Assembly: GCA_021204905.1 (NCBI GenBank)
Contig: JAJPYN010000016.1
Span: 1-64,000, forward strand
From: Prevotella sp.
GTDB taxonomy: Bacteria; Bacteroidota; Bacteroidia; Bacteroidales; Bacteroidaceae
Reading direction: 5' to 3'
DNA: 64,000 bases
The first letter of the stretch is position 1. Every line of letters starts with the position of its first letter. Under the pieces are notes generated by a model. It was not told the origin of the DNA and ran no database searches. It was given only the letters and a program-made list of their open reading frames with translations. Shown piece by piece: positions 52,187 to 62,033 of this stretch. The position numbers and the translations under genes are program-made.

Positions 52187-54484
52187 ATGGCCAACGACGA
52201 TTTCATAAACGCCCTCAACGAACGCCAGCGCGAAGCCGTGGAATACGCTGCCGGACCAATGCTCGTCATCGCCGGCGCCGGCTCGGGCAAGACGCGCATG
52301 CTCACCTGCCGCATAGCGTGGCTCATCCGCCAAGGCGTGAACCCCGGCAACATCCTCGCGCTGACCTTCACCAACAAAGCCGCCAACGAGATGAAAGAGC
52401 GCATCGCCAACCTCGTGGGCAGCGACAACGCGCGGCACATCAGCATGGGCACGTTCCACTCGCGCTTCCTGCGTATCCTGCGCGAGGAGTATGCCGCCGC
52501 GGGCTTTAAGAAAAATTTTTCCGTTTACGACGAAAGCAATTCGCAAAGTCTGATTAAAACCATCATCCGCGAGATGAAGCTCGACGACAAAACCTATAAG
52601 CCGTCGGCCGTGCATGCACGCATCTCGCGCGCGAAAAACAACATGCTCGGTGCCGCGGAATATGCCGCCGACCGCGAATTAACCGAGCGCGACCGCCAAG
52701 CACGCACCCCCGCCATAGCGCAGATTTTCTTAACCTATGAGCAACGCCTGCGCGCGGCCAACGCCATCGATTTCGACGGGTTGCTGCTCGAGACCTACCG
52801 CCTCTTCCGCGACAACGACGCCATACGCCGCAAGTGGGAGGAGCATTTTCAGCATATCCTCGTCGACGAATATCAAGACACCAACCGCGTGCAGCAGGCC
52901 GTGCTGACCCAACTGACACGCGCGCGGCAAAACATCTGCGTGGTGGGCGACGACGCGCAAAGCATCTACGCCTTCCGCGGCGCAAACATCGACAATATCC
53001 TCTCGTTCACAACGGTCTACCCCGCGGCGAAACTCTTCAAACTCGAGCGCAACTACCGCAGCACGCAGCGCATCGTCAACGCCGCGAACAGTCTCATCCA
53101 TCACAACAAAGGGCAAATCGCGAAGGATGTTTTTTCGAACAATGAAGAGGGCGAAAAGCTGCGACTGATAAAGACTTATTCCGACACCGACGAAGCCAAC
53201 ACCGTCGCCATCGAGATCGAGAAAATACGCCGCGCCGACCGCTGCGACTACGCCGCCTTCGCCGTGCTCTACCGCACCAACGCGCAGAGCCGCTCGTTCG
53301 AGGACGCCTTCCGCCGCCGCGCCATACCATACCGCATCTACGCCGGCATGTCGTTCTATCAGCGCAAGGAGATAATGGACATCATCGCCTATTTCCGGCT
53401 CGTGGCGAACCCCGACGACGAAGAGGCCTTCAAGCGCATCATCAACTACCCCGCGCGCGGCATAGGCGAGGTAACGCTCGCGCGGATCTCTGCGGCGGCG
53501 AGAAAGGCGAACGCGAGCCTATGGCAGGTGTGCAGCGCGCCGGAAGCCTATTCGCTCGATGTCAACGAAGGCACGAGAAACAAGCTGCTCGCCTTCGCAA
53601 GCCTAATTAACGGTTTCCGCAGCCGGCTGGACAAAGACAACGCGTTCGTTCTGGGGCAATACATCATCAAAAACAGCGGCATCATCGCCGACATAAGCGC
53701 CTTGGACGAGACCGAGCGCATCACGCGGCAGGAGAACATCGACGAGTTCGGTAACGCGCTGAGCGACTTCGTGGCTGACTGCGAGGAGGAGGGGCGGCCG
53801 GACGAGGCGACGCTCGAGCAGTTCATGCAGGAAGTGGCGCTGCAGACCGACCGCGATAATGACGGACCGGACGACGAGCCGCGCGTGGCGTTGATGACGG
53901 TGCACGCTGCGAAAGGGCTCGAGTTCCCGACGGTCTTCGTTGTCGGCCTCGACGAAAACATCTTCCCTTCGTCGCGGGCGATGCTGTCCTCGCGCGAGAT
54001 GGAGGAGGAGCGGCGGTTGCTCTACGTGGCCATCACGCGTGCGGCGCGGCATTGCATCCTCACCTGCGCGAAGACGCGTTGGCGTTACGGCAAGACGGAA
54101 TATTTCGCGCCGAGCCGTTTCTTGAAAGACATCGACGCGCGGTTGGTCAGCGGCGAAGAGGGTGAAGAAAAAGGCGAAGGCAAGGGCGAAGAAAGGGGCG
54201 CAAGGTTGTTTGAAAGGCCCTTTGAAAGGTTGCAAAATTCGCGGCCTGTGGCGACGCAGTTTCGTGCCGACCCGAAGTTCAAGCTTGTGCGGCGGCCGGC
54301 GTCGGTCGAGGCTTATTCGGGCGACTTGCGCGAGGGGCAGAAAATCGACCATGAGCGGTTCGGGTGCGGCGTGATCACGGCTCTCGAGGGCTCGGGCGAC
54401 AGCGCGAAGGCGACGGTCGAGTTCGAGCATGCGGGCAGGAAGCAACTGATGTTGAAGTTCGCAAAGTTCACCGTGGTCGAGTAG
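52187..54484 (+). CDS. UvrD/PcrA-type superfamily 1A DNA helicase
   Basis: 765 residues. Walker A GAGSGKTRML near residue 30, motif II ILVDEYQDTNRVQ, motif III VVGDDAQSIYAFRGA, motif IV LERNYRST, motif V VALMTVHAAKGLEFPTVFVVGLDE and motif VI ITRAARHCILT. A 3'-5' helicase in repair or replication restart. The last 110 residues include an acidic Glu/Gly/Lys linker and a Tudor-like end (HERFGCGVITALEGSGDSAKATVEF), as in PcrA. Confidence 0.93.
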   Translation: MANDDFINALNERQREAVEYAAGPMLVIAGAGSGKTRMLTCRIAWLIRQGVNPGNILALTFTNKAANEMKERIANLVGSDNARHISMGTFHSRFLRILREEYAAAGFKKNFSVYDESNSQSLIKTIIREMKLDDKTYKPSAVHARISRAKNNMLGAAEYAADRELTERDRQARTPAIAQIFLTYEQRLRAANAIDFDGLLLETYRLFRDNDAIRRKWEEHFQHILVDEYQDTNRVQQAVLTQLTRARQNICVVGDDAQSIYAFRGANIDNILSFTTVYPAAKLFKLERNYRSTQRIVNAANSLIHHNKGQIAKDVFSNNEEGEKLRLIKTYSDTDEANTVAIEIEKIRRADRCDYAAFAVLYRTNAQSRSFEDAFRRRAIPYRIYAGMSFYQRKEIMDIIAYFRLVANPDDEEAFKRIINYPARGIGEVTLARISAAARKANASLWQVCSAPEAYSLDVNEGTRNKLLAFASLINGFRSRLDKDNAFVLGQYIIKNSGIIADISALDETERITRQENIDEFGNALSDFVADCEEEGRPDEATLEQFMQEVALQTDRDNDGPDDEPRVALMTVHAAKGLEFPTVFVVGLDENIFPSSRAMLSSREMEEERRLLYVAITRAARHCILTCAKTRWRYGKTEYFAPSRFLKDIDARLVSGEEGEEKGEGKGEERGARLFERPFERLQNSRPVATQFRADPKFKLVRRPASVEAYSGDLREGQKIDHERFGCGVITALEGSGDSAKATVEFEHAGRKQLMLKFAKFTVVE

Positions 54485-54486
54485 GG

Positions 54487-54546
54487 CGAACCTTAATCGA
54501 AATTAATTCGAACCTTAATCGAGATTAATTCGAACCTTAATCGAAA
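54487..54546. repeat. 22-bp tandem repeat, nearly three copies
   Basis: CGAACCTTAATCGAAATTAATT-like units start at 54487, 54509 and 54531 (the last is partial), directly after the helicase stop codon. Confidence 0.85.
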
Positions 54547-54582
54547 GGCTGCGAGCGGAGTTTAGTTCGAAAAAACTTTATC

Positions 54583-54594
54583 TTAGTCGCAACT
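54583..54594 (+). repeat. Dispersed motif TTAGTCGCAACT
   Basis: Preceded by TTATC; a variant of the TTAGTTGCTACT motif found elsewhere in the window. Confidence 0.6.
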
Positions 54595-54670
54595 GTAATC
54601 CGGCTCAACTTTGCGGAATGAGCACAGCTTTCGCTGTCGCCTGCGTTTCAACGTTTTTTTGCCTTCTTGT

Positions 54671-54702
54671 TTTGCTTAAAGCATTTTTTAGCCTTACCTT
54701 TG
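54671..54702 (+). promoter_or_regulatory. Consensus promoter of the thiamine operon
   Basis: TTTG (54671-54674), 20 nt, TACCTTTG (54695-54702). Transcription would start at about 54709, just before the riboswitch. Confidence 0.8.
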
Positions 54703-54717
54703 CAACCGTAATGACAG

Positions 54718-54801
54718 ATTTATTAGGGGTGCTCGTTTTTTGGCGGGCTGAGAACAAACCCTCGAACTTGATCCGGGTAATGCCGGCGGAAGAATATAAA
54801 T
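54718..54801 (+). promoter_or_regulatory. TPP riboswitch (THI element)
   Basis: P1 can form from ATTTAT (54718-54723) and ATAAAT (54796-54801). Between them are the conserved blocks GGGGTGC, GGGCTGAGAACAAACCC, GAACTTGATCCGGGTAATG and CCGGCGGAAGAA, in the order of the TPP aptamer. It binds thiamine pyrophosphate. With P1 ending nine bases before the ATG at 54810 and no terminator seen, control of translation start is likely. Confidence 0.95.
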
Positions 54802-54809
54802 TGATTTTA

Positions 54810-57143
54810 ATGAAAAGGATTATTTTGCTTTGCTTGCTGTTCGCGGCGGTTGTTGCGAAGGGTATGGCTGCGGACGCGGACACGCTGCGTTCGCACGATT
54901 TGGAAGAGGTGGTGGTCGACGGCGTGCGCGTCAAGGGCGATGCGCCGTTTGCGGTGTCGAACATTTCGGAGAAGGAGCTGCATTCGTTTGCGAAGACCTC
55001 GCGCGAGCTGCCCTTTCTCTTTGCGCGGACGCCGGGTGTGCTGGCGTGGAGCGAGAACGGCTTGGGCACGGGTACTACCTACCTGCGCATTCGCGGTGCT
55101 GCCGATTCGCGCATTAATGTTACGATTGACGGCGTGCAGATGAACTCGCCGGAGGACGAATGCGTGTTTTGGGCGAACATGAATTCCTACGCGTTCCTGC
55201 TCGGCGGTGTGCAGATTCAAAGGGGCGTCGGGAGTTCGACCAATGGCGACGGGGCGTTCGGCGGCAATATCGCTCTGCAGACCAAGGCGCCTTTGCTTGA
55301 CCCTTCGATGGAGGTGAATGTCAGCGTGGGCTCGTACGGTACGGTGAACGCGGGGGGTTCGTTCTCGACGGGCCTGCTCTTCGATCATCTTGTTTTCGAC
55401 GGCGCCTACCACCACACGCGCACCGACGGGTTTATGCACGGTACTTCGGGCAAGTCAGGCTCGTATTACGGCGGGCTGACATGGTACGGCAAGAACGTGG
55501 TGCTGCGCTATAAAAATATCGGCAACTACGAGAAGACCGGGCAGGCGTGGAACGGGCTCGACACGGGCGATCTGCTCGACGGCAACTACGGTGTGGCGAC
55601 GGGCCTGAATTCGTATAAGGATTTCTGGAATGCCGGGCTGGGGCGGTATAACAACCTTTTCGAGAGCCTGAACGACGCTTATGATGCTTCGGCGGGCACG
55701 AGCCGCTACATGATGAGCGACGGCAGTTATTGGCCGAAGACGACGGACAATTTCTGGCAGGATCACAACCTGCTCTCGGCCGCGGTCAACCTCAGCGAGC
55801 ATTGGAAGATGTCGGGCACGCTGCATTACACTTACGGCTACGGCTATTACGACGAGTTTAGAAGCGGCAACAAGCTGTCTAAATTCGGGCTCGCGGAATT
55901 TGTTAAGAGCGACGGCGAGACGCTGACAAAGACCGATTTCGTCAGGCGCAAGGGACTCACGCAGCACACCTACGGCGTTGTGTGGAACATCAATTACAGC
56001 GACCGCCGCTGGGATGTCGTCGGGGGCTTGTCGTTGCAGAATTTCGAGGGCAATCATTTCGGTTACCTCACGTACATCGCCGACAACGAGCTGGCAGAAG
56101 CTTACCTCGCCAATGGCCGTTACAAGTATTACGACAGCGACGCGGAGAAGACCGACGGCAATGTGTTCGCTAAGGCAACGTTTAAGATTGACAAGCAGTG
56201 GAGTGCCTTTATTGACTTGCAATACCGGCATGTGGCTTACATCACGACGGGCATCAACGACAAGTTTTATTCGACCGATGAAGGCTACGAGAACCAGCGT
56301 TTGGACATTAATGAAAAGTACGGTTTCTTCAACCCGAAGGCCGGCGTTAACTGGCAGTTGAACGGGCACCGCGCATACGCCTCGATAGCCGTCAGCCACC
56401 GCGAGCCCGAGCGCAATAATTTCACCGACAACGGTTCCTACGACGCGCCGAAAGCCGAGCGTTTGACCGACCTCGAGATCGGTTACGCTTACAACGGCGG
56501 CACGTGGCACGCGGGGCTCGGCGCTTACTACATGAAATACCGCAACCAGTTCGTGCAGACAGGCGAGGTGAGCGACATCGGCGAGGCGCTGACGACGAAC
56601 ATCAAGGATTCTTATCGTATGGGCATCGAGCTCACTGCCGACTATTCGCCGTGGCCGTTCCTCGAGCTGTCGGGCAACGCCGCGCTGTCGGCCAACAGGA
56701 TTAAGGATTTCGACGAGCATGTGGAGGATTGGGACAACGGCGAGCAGGTTATTCACTACGACAACTCGACCCTCGCGTTCAGTCCCGCCGCCATTCTCAA
56801 CGGTTTCGTTACGTTCAGTTATAAAGGGCTCGAGGCTGTCTGGCACACTAATTTCGTCTCGCGGCAATACCTCGACAACACCGCCTCGACAGACCGCGCG
56901 CTGCCGGCTTATTCGCAGAGCGACCTCTCGGCTTCGTACACCTTCAAGCTTAAACGCGCCGGCACGATCATCGTCGGCTGCAATTTAAACAATGTCTTCA
57001 ACCGCCATTACGCGGCGAGCGGCTGGGTCTACTCCGCTATCTATGAGAGCGGCGGCCACACCAACGACAACCGCTACCGCGAGATCGGTTTCATCCCCAT
57101 GGCCGGCCGCAATGCGATGGCAAACCTCACCTTCAGATTTTGA
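54810..57143 (+). CDS. TonB-dependent receptor, probable thiamine outer-membrane transporter
   Basis: 777 residues from the ATG at 54810; the frame is open back to 54618 but that would translate the riboswitch. Signal peptide (about 1-22, ...VAKGMAA), plug domain (SFAKTSRELPFLFARTPGVLAWSENGLGTGTTYLRIRG..., NVTIDGVQMNSPED) and a 22-strand-type barrel ending in Phe (MANLTFRF). The TPP riboswitch and the downstream pnuT point to uptake of thiamine or a derivative across the outer membrane. Confidence 0.88.
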   Translation: MKRIILLCLLFAAVVAKGMAADADTLRSHDLEEVVVDGVRVKGDAPFAVSNISEKELHSFAKTSRELPFLFARTPGVLAWSENGLGTGTTYLRIRGAADSRINVTIDGVQMNSPEDECVFWANMNSYAFLLGGVQIQRGVGSSTNGDGAFGGNIALQTKAPLLDPSMEVNVSVGSYGTVNAGGSFSTGLLFDHLVFDGAYHHTRTDGFMHGTSGKSGSYYGGLTWYGKNVVLRYKNIGNYEKTGQAWNGLDTGDLLDGNYGVATGLNSYKDFWNAGLGRYNNLFESLNDAYDASAGTSRYMMSDGSYWPKTTDNFWQDHNLLSAAVNLSEHWKMSGTLHYTYGYGYYDEFRSGNKLSKFGLAEFVKSDGETLTKTDFVRRKGLTQHTYGVVWNINYSDRRWDVVGGLSLQNFEGNHFGYLTYIADNELAEAYLANGRYKYYDSDAEKTDGNVFAKATFKIDKQWSAFIDLQYRHVAYITTGINDKFYSTDEGYENQRLDINEKYGFFNPKAGVNWQLNGHRAYASIAVSHREPERNNFTDNGSYDAPKAERLTDLEIGYAYNGGTWHAGLGAYYMKYRNQFVQTGEVSDIGEALTTNIKDSYRMGIELTADYSPWPFLELSGNAALSANRIKDFDEHVEDWDNGEQVIHYDNSTLAFSPAAILNGFVTFSYKGLEAVWHTNFVSRQYLDNTASTDRALPAYSQSDLSASYTFKLKRAGTIIVGCNLNNVFNRHYAASGWVYSAIYESGGHTNDNRYREIGFIPMAGRNAMANLTFRF

Positions 57144-57730
57144 CCTCATATCTCTTAAATAATTGCTTGGATATAGCGGGTGCCGTGCTGGGCCTGCTAT
57201 ATCTTTTTTTCGAGTTCCGCCGGAGCGTGTGGATGTGGGTTACCGGCCTCGTCATGCCCGCGGTTTACGTGGTGGTGCTTTTCCAAAAAGGCATCTACGC
57301 CGATTGCGGCATGGAAGCGTATTATTTCCTCGCGGGGATCTACGGTCTGTGCTACTGGATAAAGGGCGGGACGAAAAAAGAGAAGAGGGTGGAAATAAGC
57401 CGCGTGCCGGAAAAATTAATCGCTGTCTTGAGCGTTATTGCCGCGGTGCTTTGGGGTTGCTTATGGCTGTTTCTGGCCTATTGCACCGACAGCACCGTGC
57501 CCTGCATCGACGCCTTCACAACGGCCTTGTCGGTGGTGGCGCTGTGGCTGCTGTCGAGGAAATACATCGAGCAATGGTGGCTGTGGTTCGTCGTCGACCT
57601 TGTCAGCACGGGACTGTACGTGTACAAAGGGCTCTACGGCCGCGCGCTGCTCTACGCGATTTACACGGTGGCGGCCATTTACGGCTACCGATTTTGGAAA
57701 AAGCGGATGGAAAGTCTGTCCGCGGTTTAA
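57140..57730 (+). CDS. pnuT: PnuC-family transporter, thiamine type (PnuT)
   Basis: 196 residues with seven membrane helices. PnuC-family pattern: FFEFRRSVWMWVTGLVMPAVYVVV, Trp-rich helix WWLWFVVDLVSTGLYVYKGLY, and the end AIYGYRFWKK. It moves thiamine across the inner membrane by facilitated diffusion, trapped later by phosphorylation. The start is a TTG at 57140 that overlaps the receptor's TGA stop, implying translational coupling. Riboswitch control is shared with the receptor. Confidence 0.88.
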   Translation: MTSYLLNNCLDIAGAVLGLLYLFFEFRRSVWMWVTGLVMPAVYVVVLFQKGIYADCGMEAYYFLAGIYGLCYWIKGGTKKEKRVEISRVPEKLIAVLSVIAAVLWGCLWLFLAYCTDSTVPCIDAFTTALSVVALWLLSRKYIEQWWLWFVVDLVSTGLYVYKGLYGRALLYAIYTVAAIYGYRFWKKRMESLSAV

Positions 57731-57751
57731 CTTTTTAACAACATCAATACC

Positions 57752-59767
57752 ATGAAACACAAACAACAATTTTTTAAAGCTAACCCGCTGAAATTCAAGC
57801 AGTTCACTCGCAAGGGTTATGCTCTTTTCTCAACGCTCGGCAAGGTTGTCGTCATCGGCGTCTTAGCAGTGGCAACAATCGGTAAGGCCCGCGCGGAGGG
57901 TGCCGAAACGCAAACGAACACCGCTCGCGACAGCCTCATGCGCGAAGGCACGGAGCTCGACGAGGTGGTTGTTACCGGCTCGCACGTGCCGCTGACCGGC
58001 CTGCAAACGGCGAAGATCGTAACCGTCCTCGCAAAAGACGACATCGCGCGACAGGCGGCGGCGAACGTGAACGACCTGCTCAAAACGCTCTCCGGCGTGG
58101 ATGTGCGGCAGCGCGGCGCGTTCGGCGTGCAAACCGACATCTCGATGCGCGGCGGCAATTTCGACCAGATCACTTTCCTTCTCAACGGCGTGAACATCTC
58201 GTCGCCGCACACGGGTCATCTCTCGGCCGACTTCCCCCTGTCCGCAAGCGACATCGAGCGCATCGAGGTGGTCAACGGCTCGGCGGCGCGCGTCTATGGG
58301 GCGAGCGCTTTCAACGGCGTGATAAACATCATCACGCGGCAGACAGGCGAACTCGTTAACGCGAATATCGGCGGCGGCTCCTACGGTTTTTTCAACGCCA
58401 ACGCGGGGGTGAATATTAACACAAACCTTTTTTCAACCTACCTCAGCGGCGGGTACAGCCGTTCCGACGGGGCCGTGGCGAACAGCGCATTTTCGTCGTC
58501 GAGGCTCTTCTGGCAAGGTAAAATTAAACTGAAAAACGCCCTTGTCGCGGCGCAGTTCGGTTACAGTTACAAGCCCTACGAGGCCAACACGTTCTACGGC
58601 GCGGCGTCGACCGACCAGTGGGAGAGCAACGAGCGGCTGATGGCGGCGGTGAATGCCGAGGTGCGCGTAGGGAAGGTTCACATCGCGCCGGGGGCATACT
58701 GGAACCGCTGGTTCGACCATTATCAGTGGCATCGCGGCGACCCTGCGGGCGAGAATTACCATCGCGCGGACGCTGCGGGCGCAACACTTTCAGCTTGGAC
58801 TGAAACAATACTCGGCAAAACGTCGCTCGGCGCGGACATCCGCCGCGAATCAATCTGGAGCACGAAGTTGGGCAAGCAGCAAGATGAAAGCTCGTGGAAA
58901 AACAGCGGCGGCCACGACGGCAACAGCAGCATTAAATATATGTTTCACGATGCGCGCACCATCACGTCCTTCTTCCTCGAGCACAACATCCTCCTGCGGC
59001 GATGGACCGTCTCGCTCGGCGCCACCGCCCTGCACACGCCGCTCGCGGGATGGGATGTCGAGCCGGGCATAGACCTCGCGTTCCGCCCTTCAAGCACGCT
59101 GAAAATCTTCGCGTCGTGGAACACCGGGTTGCGCCTGCCGACGTTCACCGACCTTTATTATTCCGGCGCGAACATCGAGGGCAACTCGGATCTAAAGGCC
59201 GAAAAAACATGCGACGTGCAAATCGGCGCGCGCAAGATATGGCGGGGGTTCCGCGCGGAGGCGCAACTGTTTTTCTCGCACAAATCGGACATGATCGACT
59301 GGGTGGTCTACCAAGAGGCCGGCGACGACATCTTCCACTCGGTGAATTTCAGGATGAACAATTTCGGCGGCGACATCGGCCTTTCATTTTTGCCGCAGGA
59401 GCTCTTCGGAGAACGCTTCCCTTTAAGGAAAATATCTGCAAACTACTCGTATATAAGGGAACATTCGCGCTACGGGCTGACCGTCGTCGAGAGCAAGTAC
59501 GCGATGGAATACCTGCGCAACAAACTCGTGCTCGCGGCCGACGGCAAGCTGTGGCGCGGGCTGAACCTGTCGCTTGCGTGGCGGTTTTGCGACCGCATAG
59601 GCGACAACGCGGACTATGCCATTCTCGACGGCAAGCTGTCGTGGGATGCGCGGCGGTGGTCGATTTACGTTGACGCTGCGAACATCCTGAACAAGAAATA
59701 TTTCGATTACGTGTCGATTGCGCAACCGGGGTTCGTCGCCACGGCCGGCGTGAATGTCAGGCTTTGA
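57752..59767 (+). CDS. TonB-dependent receptor, second copy in the thiamine locus
   Basis: 671 residues. A long basic N-region before the signal helix (about 25-50, GKVVVIGVLAVATIGKARAEG), then plug (DEVVVTGSHVPLTGLQTAKIVTVL..., NVNDLLKTLSGVDVRQRGAFGVQTDISMRG, VYGASAFNGVINIITR) and barrel ending VNVRL. Overall like BtuB-type receptors. It is 21 nt after pnuT and probably on the same transcript, at the place where a thiamine pyrophosphokinase often lies in Bacteroides. Substrate unknown; thiamine compounds or another vitamin. Confidence 0.82.
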   Translation: MKHKQQFFKANPLKFKQFTRKGYALFSTLGKVVVIGVLAVATIGKARAEGAETQTNTARDSLMREGTELDEVVVTGSHVPLTGLQTAKIVTVLAKDDIARQAAANVNDLLKTLSGVDVRQRGAFGVQTDISMRGGNFDQITFLLNGVNISSPHTGHLSADFPLSASDIERIEVVNGSAARVYGASAFNGVINIITRQTGELVNANIGGGSYGFFNANAGVNINTNLFSTYLSGGYSRSDGAVANSAFSSSRLFWQGKIKLKNALVAAQFGYSYKPYEANTFYGAASTDQWESNERLMAAVNAEVRVGKVHIAPGAYWNRWFDHYQWHRGDPAGENYHRADAAGATLSAWTETILGKTSLGADIRRESIWSTKLGKQQDESSWKNSGGHDGNSSIKYMFHDARTITSFFLEHNILLRRWTVSLGATALHTPLAGWDVEPGIDLAFRPSSTLKIFASWNTGLRLPTFTDLYYSGANIEGNSDLKAEKTCDVQIGARKIWRGFRAEAQLFFSHKSDMIDWVVYQEAGDDIFHSVNFRMNNFGGDIGLSFLPQELFGERFPLRKISANYSYIREHSRYGLTVVESKYAMEYLRNKLVLAADGKLWRGLNLSLAWRFCDRIGDNADYAILDGKLSWDARRWSIYVDAANILNKKYFDYVSIAQPGFVATAGVNVRL

Positions 59768-59800
59768 GCAACGAACAACCAACAACGAACAACTAATAAA

Positions 59801-59840
59801 TAAAGGCGTACCCGAACGAACAGGCGCGCCTTTACTTTTT
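59801..59840 (+). terminator. Terminator of the thiamine operon
   Basis: TAAAGGCG (59801-59808) / CGCCTTTA (59827-59834), 8 bp, then CTTTTT. It may also serve the convergent HAD gene. Confidence 0.8.
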
Positions 59841-59865
59841 AGTTAATTGTCAATTGCAATCGTTC

Positions 59866-59877
59866 TTAGTTGCTACT
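59866..59877 (+). repeat. Dispersed TTAGTTGCTACT motif
   Basis: Exact copy of the motif, preceded by TTC, in the gap between the convergent thiamine and HAD genes. Confidence 0.7.
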
Positions 59878-59945
59878 TCGGATTATCTTAGTTCTCTCTC
59901 CGTTTCACTTCGACAGCGCTTCGCGATTAGCTACTAAAACCCTGC

Positions 59946-60680
59946 TCAACCGTGCGCTTCACCGGCGAGTTTGGTCCAGTCGCCTGCGAAGTCAATCATC
60001 GTTTTGTAAAGCAGGTCAGCACCTTCATCGAGAAGCAGTTTGTCGTCGAGAGGGCCTGTGTTTAAAGCCACGGTGAACGCTCCTGACGCGCGCCCCGACC
60101 TTATGCCCAGCGGTGCATTTTCGACAACGATGGTCTCATTCGGTTTAAAGCCTCCGCACTTTTTCATACCCTGCAAATACGGTTCGGGGTCGGGCTTGCC
60201 TTTCTTGACATCGAACGCCGTTACTATCCTTTCTTCCGACACGTATTTGCCGAAATTGTCGATGATGCTTGCGATGAGCGGACGCTGTGCCGAGCCCGTT
60301 ACGATGCCTATCGTCAGCCCCGCGGCGGCGGCTTTCTCCATCACGTCGATTGCTCCCGGCATTATCTGCGGCACGGGCAGGGAGGCGAAGATCCGCGCTT
60401 TATGGTCGTAGATTTCCTGCGCTTGTGCCTCCGAGAGCTGTATGCCTTTTTGGGCGAAGACATATTTGCGGATGGTGTCGATGCCGCGTGCGCCCTCGGT
60501 GATATACGCGTCTTCGGCGGAGAACGTTACCCCGACCTGCTCGAAACATTTTGTCCACGCTACGGCGTGATTGGGCATGGAGTCGACCAGTGTGCCGTCC
60601 ATATCGAACAAAACGACTTTGGGAGAGAGCCGCCCGAAGCCGTTTCGCTTGTTATAGTTGATGATTGCGTCTTTCACCAT
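59946..60680 (-). CDS. HAD-superfamily phosphatase, beta-phosphoglucomutase-like
   Basis: 244 residues. Motif [14 protein letters not shown] (nucleophile Asp), a helical cap, motif II IGIVTGS and motif [16 protein letters not shown]...[12 protein letters not shown]. Subfamily members act on sugar phosphates. It overlaps pgi by seven bases, so a role with hexose phosphates is possible; substrate not determined. Confidence 0.88.
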   Translation of the reverse strand: MVKDAIINYNKRNGFGRLSPKVVLFDMDGTLVDSMPNHAVAWTKCFEQVGVTFSAEDAYITEGARGIDTIRKYVFAQKGIQLSEAQAQEIYDHKARIFASLPVPQIMPGAIDVMEKAAAAGLTIGIVTGSAQRPLIASIIDNFGKYVSEERIVTAFDVKKGKPDPEPYLQGMKKCGGFKPNETIVVENAPLGIRSGRASGAFTVALNTGPLDDKLLLDEGADLLYKTMIDFAGDWTKLAGEAHG

Positions 60681-62014
60681 TCAGCCAGACGTGTTTTAAT
60701 TGCCTCGCTCTCAGCCTCATAACCGGGCTTGCCGAGCAAGGCAAACATATTCTTTTTGTAGGCTTCGACGCCGGGCTGGTTGAACGGGTTGACGCCAAGC
60801 ACGAGCCCCGATATGCCGCACGCCTTCTCGAAGAAATAGATGAGCTGCCCTATGCCCTTCTCGTCGAGCTTGTCTATCGTGATCTTTATGTTGGGCACTC
60901 CTCCGTCGACGTGTGCTATCCGCGTGCCGAGCTCCGCCATCTTGTTCACTTCGTCGATGCCTTTCCCTGCGAGGAAGTTCAGTCCGTCGAGGTTCTCTTC
61001 GTCGTAAGGCACTTTGAGCGAGGCGTTGGGCGCGGCGACGGAGACCACCGTCTCGTAGATGGAGCGCTCGCCTTCCTGTATCCATTGTCCCATAGAATGC
61101 AGGTCGGTGGTCAGGTCGACGGCGGCGGGGAATATGCCTTTATTGTCCTTGCCCTCGCTCTCGCCGTAGAGCTGCTTCCACCATTCGCCGAGGTTGTGGA
61201 GCTTCGGGTTATAGTTGGCGAGGATCTCAATCTTCTTTCCCGCCTGATAGAGAGCGTTGCGTATGGCGGCATATTGCATAGCGGGGTTGCTCTCAAACGG
61301 CACGTCTGTTGCCGTCAGCCGCTCCATCTCCTGCGCTCCCTCCACAAGTTTGGCGATGTCGAACCCCGCCACGGCGACGGGCAGCAGTCCTACGGGAGTG
61401 AGCACGGAGAAACGTCCGCCCACGTTGTCGGGTATGACGAAGGTCTTGTATCCCTCCTTGTCCGCCGTTATGCGCGCCGCGCCTTTCTTCGCATCGGTGA
61501 TGGCGACGATCACGTTCTTTGCCTCCGCCTTGCCGCGTTGCTCCTCACACTGCCGCTTCAAGAGGCGGAATGTGATGGCTGTCTCTGTCGTCGTGCCGGA
61601 CTTGGAGATGTTTATCACTCCGAACCGGACGGTCCTCAGATATGCCGTCAGCTCCGCGAGATAGTCCTCGCCGATGTTGTTTCCGGCAAAGAGAATGCGC
61701 GGCGCATTGCTTTCTACGAGTTGTCCGAAACTGTTTGATAAAGCGTCTATCACCATTCTTGCGCCTAAGTACGAGCCGCCGATGCCGGCTACGACCACCG
61801 CCTCGCAGTTTTCTTGCAACGTCTTTGCCGTAGAGTTGATTTCGGCGATAAATTCGGGCGTAATTGAGCTCGGAAGATGTATCCAACCAAGGAAATCATT
61901 GCCCGCGCACGTCCCTTCTTCTAATGCCTTGGCAGCAGCGACTACCTGCGGCTTCAAGCTGTTAACAGCGTTCTCACTAACGAACGATGTCGCCTTTGTA
62001 ATGTCTAACTTCAT
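60674..62014 (-). CDS. pgi: Glucose-6-phosphate isomerase
   Basis: 446 residues, the short bacterial form. [37 protein letters not shown] and [19 protein letters not shown] carry the sugar-phosphate-binding and catalytic residues. It interconverts glucose-6-phosphate and fructose-6-phosphate. It lies 19 nt after gpsA. Confidence 0.95.
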   Translation of the reverse strand: MKLDITKATSFVSENAVNSLKPQVVAAAKALEEGTCAGNDFLGWIHLPSSITPEFIAEINSTAKTLQENCEAVVVAGIGGSYLGARMVIDALSNSFGQLVESNAPRILFAGNNIGEDYLAELTAYLRTVRFGVINISKSGTTTETAITFRLLKRQCEEQRGKAEAKNVIVAITDAKKGAARITADKEGYKTFVIPDNVGGRFSVLTPVGLLPVAVAGFDIAKLVEGAQEMERLTATDVPFESNPAMQYAAIRNALYQAGKKIEILANYNPKLHNLGEWWKQLYGESEGKDNKGIFPAAVDLTTDLHSMGQWIQEGERSIYETVVSVAAPNASLKVPYDEENLDGLNFLAGKGIDEVNKMAELGTRIAHVDGGVPNIKITIDKLDEKGIGQLIYFFEKACGISGLVLGVNPFNQPGVEAYKKNMFALLGKPGYEAESEAIKTRLAEW

Positions 62015-62033
62015 ACCTTTATGTGTTTTATGT

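Noticed and set aside
54618..54809. Extended N-terminus of the thiamine receptor
   Set aside because: It would translate the promoter and TPP riboswitch; the signal peptide starts at the ATG at 54810.
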